Shown: piece by piece, positions 61,880-64,000 of the stretch
Layout of the letters: the number at the start of each line of letters is the position of its first letter
Position numbering within the stretch: the stretch's first letter is position 1
From: Marinicrinis sediminis
GTDB taxonomy: Bacteria > Bacillota > Bacilli > Paenibacillales > KCTC-33676
Length of the DNA: 64,000 nucleotides
Direction of reading: 5' to 3'
NCBI RefSeq assembly: GCF_042685085.1
Contig: NZ_JBHUMM010000025.1
Coordinates: 59,569-123,568 of the forward strand
Notes under the pieces: generated by a model
What the model was told of the DNA's origin: nothing
Seen by the model: only the letters and a program-made list of their open reading frames with translations
The model's database searches: none
Made by a program: the position numbers and the translations under genes

Positions 61880-62992
61880 ATGACAGAGCGATCGATCCAT
61901 CGACTGAAGCCAGGCCAGCAGCTCAGTGAGGATGTCCTTACCGGAATGGGCCATGTATTATTCAAAAAGGAAAGAGTACTCATTGAGCAAGATTTGGAGA
62001 TCCTGCATGCTTTTCTGATCAAGAGCGTTTCTGTGAAAACAGAGGAGCCGGATGAGAAGGCTGAACAGGGAGATCCCGTTCAGAAAGAAAGCAAGGAAAA
62101 TGAGAAAGCTGCGGATGAGAAGAAGACGGAGAACAAACAAAAGCCCCTTTCGCCATTTGAAGAAGAATATCAAAAGATGGTTGTGCTGCTGCAAAAAACG
62201 TTGAAGCAAATCATCGCTGGCGAAATCAATCTGCTAGATATCCGTCAGCAACTGTCTGCGCTTATTCAGCATATCCACGAATATAATGTGCTGACCTATT
62301 CTCCGCAGAAGGCGAAAGTGGAAGATTACTTAATACATAACAGCATTGTTGTCAGCTTGACGTCGTATCAGTTGGCCAAATGGATGAACTATGATCAGAA
62401 GGATTTGCTGCCAATTGCCCTGGGAGGTCTTCTTCACGATATCGGCAATGTGAAAGTGGATCTGGATATTTTAACGAAACCGGGCAAATTAACAAGCAGC
62501 GAGCTGGAAGAGGTTCGCAAGCATACCGTGATAGGCTATAACATGCTCAAGCCGGTTCCTGGACTGAATGAAGGCGTCAAATTGACCGCTCTTCAGCATC
62601 ATGAAAGGGAAGACGGCAGTGGTTACCCATTGGGGTTAAAATCAGATCGCATTCATCCCTATTCCAAAATTGTCGCAGTGGCAGATATATTCCACGCCAT
62701 GTCGAGCAACCGCCACTACAAGAAAGCAGCTTCTCCTTATCGGGTGTTGGAACAAATCTTCAATGACTCCTTTGGAAAGCTGGACCCTACCATTGTTCAA
62801 ACCTTTATTCATAAAGTGACCCAATTCCACAATGGTACTTTGGTCAAATTGAATAATGGTCTGATTGGAGAGATCGTATTTTCCGATCGCAGTCATCCGA
62901 CAAGACCTTGGGTAAAGGCGGATGGAAAAGTAATTAACCTCGTGCAGGAGACCCATTTATTCATAGACGAAGTCATGAAAATGCAGGATTGA
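61880..62992 (+). CDS. HD-GYP domain phosphodiesterase-like protein
   Basis: 370 residues. HD at H186-D187 (LLHDIGN) and the GYP loop HHEREDGSGYP (240-250) place it in the HD-GYP group that hydrolyses cyclic-di-GMP or related dinucleotides. A charged Lys/Glu-rich linker (55-90) separates an N-terminal domain. No membrane segment or receiver domain is seen. It has its own unit between gyrA and the rRNA operon. Confidence 0.9.
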   Translation: MTERSIHRLKPGQQLSEDVLTGMGHVLFKKERVLIEQDLEILHAFLIKSVSVKTEEPDEKAEQGDPVQKESKENEKAADEKKTENKQKPLSPFEEEYQKMVVLLQKTLKQIIAGEINLLDIRQQLSALIQHIHEYNVLTYSPQKAKVEDYLIHNSIVVSLTSYQLAKWMNYDQKDLLPIALGGLLHDIGNVKVDLDILTKPGKLTSSELEEVRKHTVIGYNMLKPVPGLNEGVKLTALQHHEREDGSGYPLGLKSDRIHPYSKIVAVADIFHAMSSNRHYKKAASPYRVLEQIFNDSFGKLDPTIVQTFIHKVTQFHNGTLVKLNNGLIGEIVFSDRSHPTRPWVKADGKVINLVQETHLFIDEVMKMQD

Positions 62993-63248
62993 GATCATAC
63001 AGGGTGCTAAATCAGATTATGATTGACTTTGCCAAGCATCCTGTGATACATTATTACTCGCCGCTTCAAACGGCTTGTCTATCGAACCCCCACAATCGAG
63101 TTCATCTCCGTATAGAGTGAATTGGAAACTGGAAAAAGATGAACTTGTCTGAACGGAGCGAACGTGGTAGGATGTAATCCTGCCTCAGCAAGCGTCATAA
63201 CCCTTCTGGACTCAGCGCCATGTGCGAGAGACCGGATGAAAAAAGCAC

Positions 63249-63388
63249 TTGCAAAAGCGCAAGCGATTGTGATATATTAAAAAGCGTCGCTGAAAACGAC
63301 AGCGACATGGATAAGTTCTTCTTCACTCCATATCAAGTCATCACCGAGTGAAAAAAGACTTGCCAAACAAAAACGGATGTGTTATGAT
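63249..63388 (+). promoter_or_regulatory. Tandem rRNA operon promoters P1 and P2
   Basis: P1 is TTGCAA (63249-63254) and TATATT (63273-63278) with an 18-base spacer; P2 is TTGCCA (63360-63365) and TATGAT (63383-63388) with 17. The 62993-63248 stretch upstream holds no gene; a weaker TTGACT/TACATT pair near 63024-63055 could be a third. A GAAAACTGAACAGCGAGCGA leader segment at 63456-63475 fits rRNA antitermination sequence. Confidence 0.75.
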
Positions 63389-63550
63389 ACTTCTCGCTGC
63401 TAACCACGCAGCGAATGAGAAAAGGCATCACACAGACGAAACATCTTGTCCTTTGAAAACTGAACAGCGAGCGAAATTGTCCAAATTTCAAAATAAGGTT
63501 TCATTGTCCTTTCCATGATGGATCGGACGGGAACCCCCGGAATGAAAATT

Positions 63551-63674
63551 NNNNNNNNNNNNNNNNNNNNNNNNNNNNNNNNNNNNNNNNNNNNNNNNNN
63601 NNNNNNNNNNNNNNNNNNNNNNNNNNNNNNNNNNNNNNNNNNNNNNNNNNNNNNNNNNNNNNNNNNNNNNNNNN
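63551..63674. other. Assembly gap (124 N)
   Basis: A run of N between the rRNA leader and the 16S 5' end, as expected where nearly identical rRNA operons collapse during assembly. The gap length may not be real. Confidence 0.95.
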
Positions 63675-63682
63675 TCAAACAC

Positions 63683-64000
63683 TTTATTGGAGAGTTTGAT
63701 CCTGGCTCAGGACGAACGCTGGCGGCGTGCCTAATACATGCAAGTCGAGCGGAGTATAAGAAGTGCTTGCACTTCTTATACTTAGCGGCGAACGGGTGAG
63801 TAACACGTAGGCAACCTGCCTGCAAGATCGGGATAACTAGCGGAAACGTTAGCTAATACCGGATGGTCCAGAGGATCGCATGATTTTCTGGGGAAAGAGG
63901 GTTTCGGCTCTCACTTGCAGATGGGCCTGCGGCGCATTAGCTAGTTGGTAAGGTAACGGCTTACCAAGGCGACGATGCGTAGCCGACCTGAGAGGGTGAT
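63683..64000 (+). rRNA. rrs: 16S ribosomal RNA, 5' part
   Basis: Begins TTTATTGGAGAGTTTGATCC and contains the universal CTGGCTCAGGACGAACGCTGGCGGC context, then the V1 and V2 regions. It runs off the window after about 318 bases. V1/V2 are compatible with Paenibacillaceae, but no genus call was made. Confidence 0.98.

Noticed and set aside
1..64000. CRISPR arrays
   Set aside because: No regularly spaced identical repeats with unique spacers; the only tandem repeats are the znuA coding repeats and the short gyrA 3' units.

Overview
The window is a low-to-moderate-GC Firmicute chromosome around the replication origin. Gene order is the classic Bacillales oriC order, 16S begins at the right edge, and several proteins (the small accessory genes of the wal operon, the M23 peptidase with LysM and G5 domains, the sporulation protein YyaC) point to an endospore former. 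I infer Paenibacillaceae, most likely Paenibacillus or a close relative; no database search was possible. A 124-base run of N (63551-63674) interrupts the sequence just before the 16S gene.

Layout from left to right. (1) 1-11.5 kb is accessory DNA: a partial pseudokinase-ATPase, a VOC protein, a type II restriction-modification pair, a deletion remnant of an IS256-family element, a three-gene NYN / DUF262 / FRG cassette, the core gene rlmH, a membrane protein, a broken HNH-like gene and another membrane protein. Much of it is clearly more AT-rich than the core. (2) 11.5-21.7 kb is the essential wal locus (walR, walK, walH, walI, walJ, htrA) with an M23 peptidase and small lineage-specific genes. 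(3) 21.9-28.8 kb holds purA, dnaB, rplI, gdpP, yybS and rpsR. (4) 29.0-36.7 kb is a zinc-homeostasis block: a COG0523 GTPase, a FAD-dependent enzyme, zur, a truncated COG0523 stub and znuA-znuB-znuC, with Zur-box palindromes, followed by an Rrf2 regulator and a thioredoxin-reductase-like enzyme. This block lies between ssb and rpsR, genes that are neighbours in most Bacillales. (5) 36.8-51.95 kb runs back to the origin: ssb, rpsF, yjzC, tRNA-Ser, mscS, yyaC, a cysteine desulfurase, parB, parA, noc, rsmG, mnmG, mnmE, jag, yidC, rnpA and rpmH, all or nearly all transcribed away from oriC. (6) 52.0-54.2 kb is a bipartite oriC with DnaA boxes on both sides of dnaA. (7) 54.2-64 kb goes the other way: dnaN, yaaA, recF, remB, gyrB, gyrA, an HD-GYP protein and the first rRNA operon with tandem promoters.

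Genes acting together: dnaA/dnaN/recF/gyrBA/dnaB/ssb (replication); parA/parB/parS/noc (segregation and nucleoid occlusion); mnmE/mnmG/rsmG (RNA modification); rpmH/rnpA/yidC/jag (ribosome, RNase P, membrane insertion); walRKHIJ with cell-wall hydrolases; zur with its zinc uptake and metallochaperone genes. The best candidate for an undescribed system is the translationally coupled FRG-DUF262 pair with a downstream NYN nuclease, next to a restriction-modification system. Other notable points are a PurR-type operator that coincides with the dnaB terminator, a probable self-regulating methyltransferase operator, and the splitting of the rpsF-ssb-rpsR unit by the zinc block.
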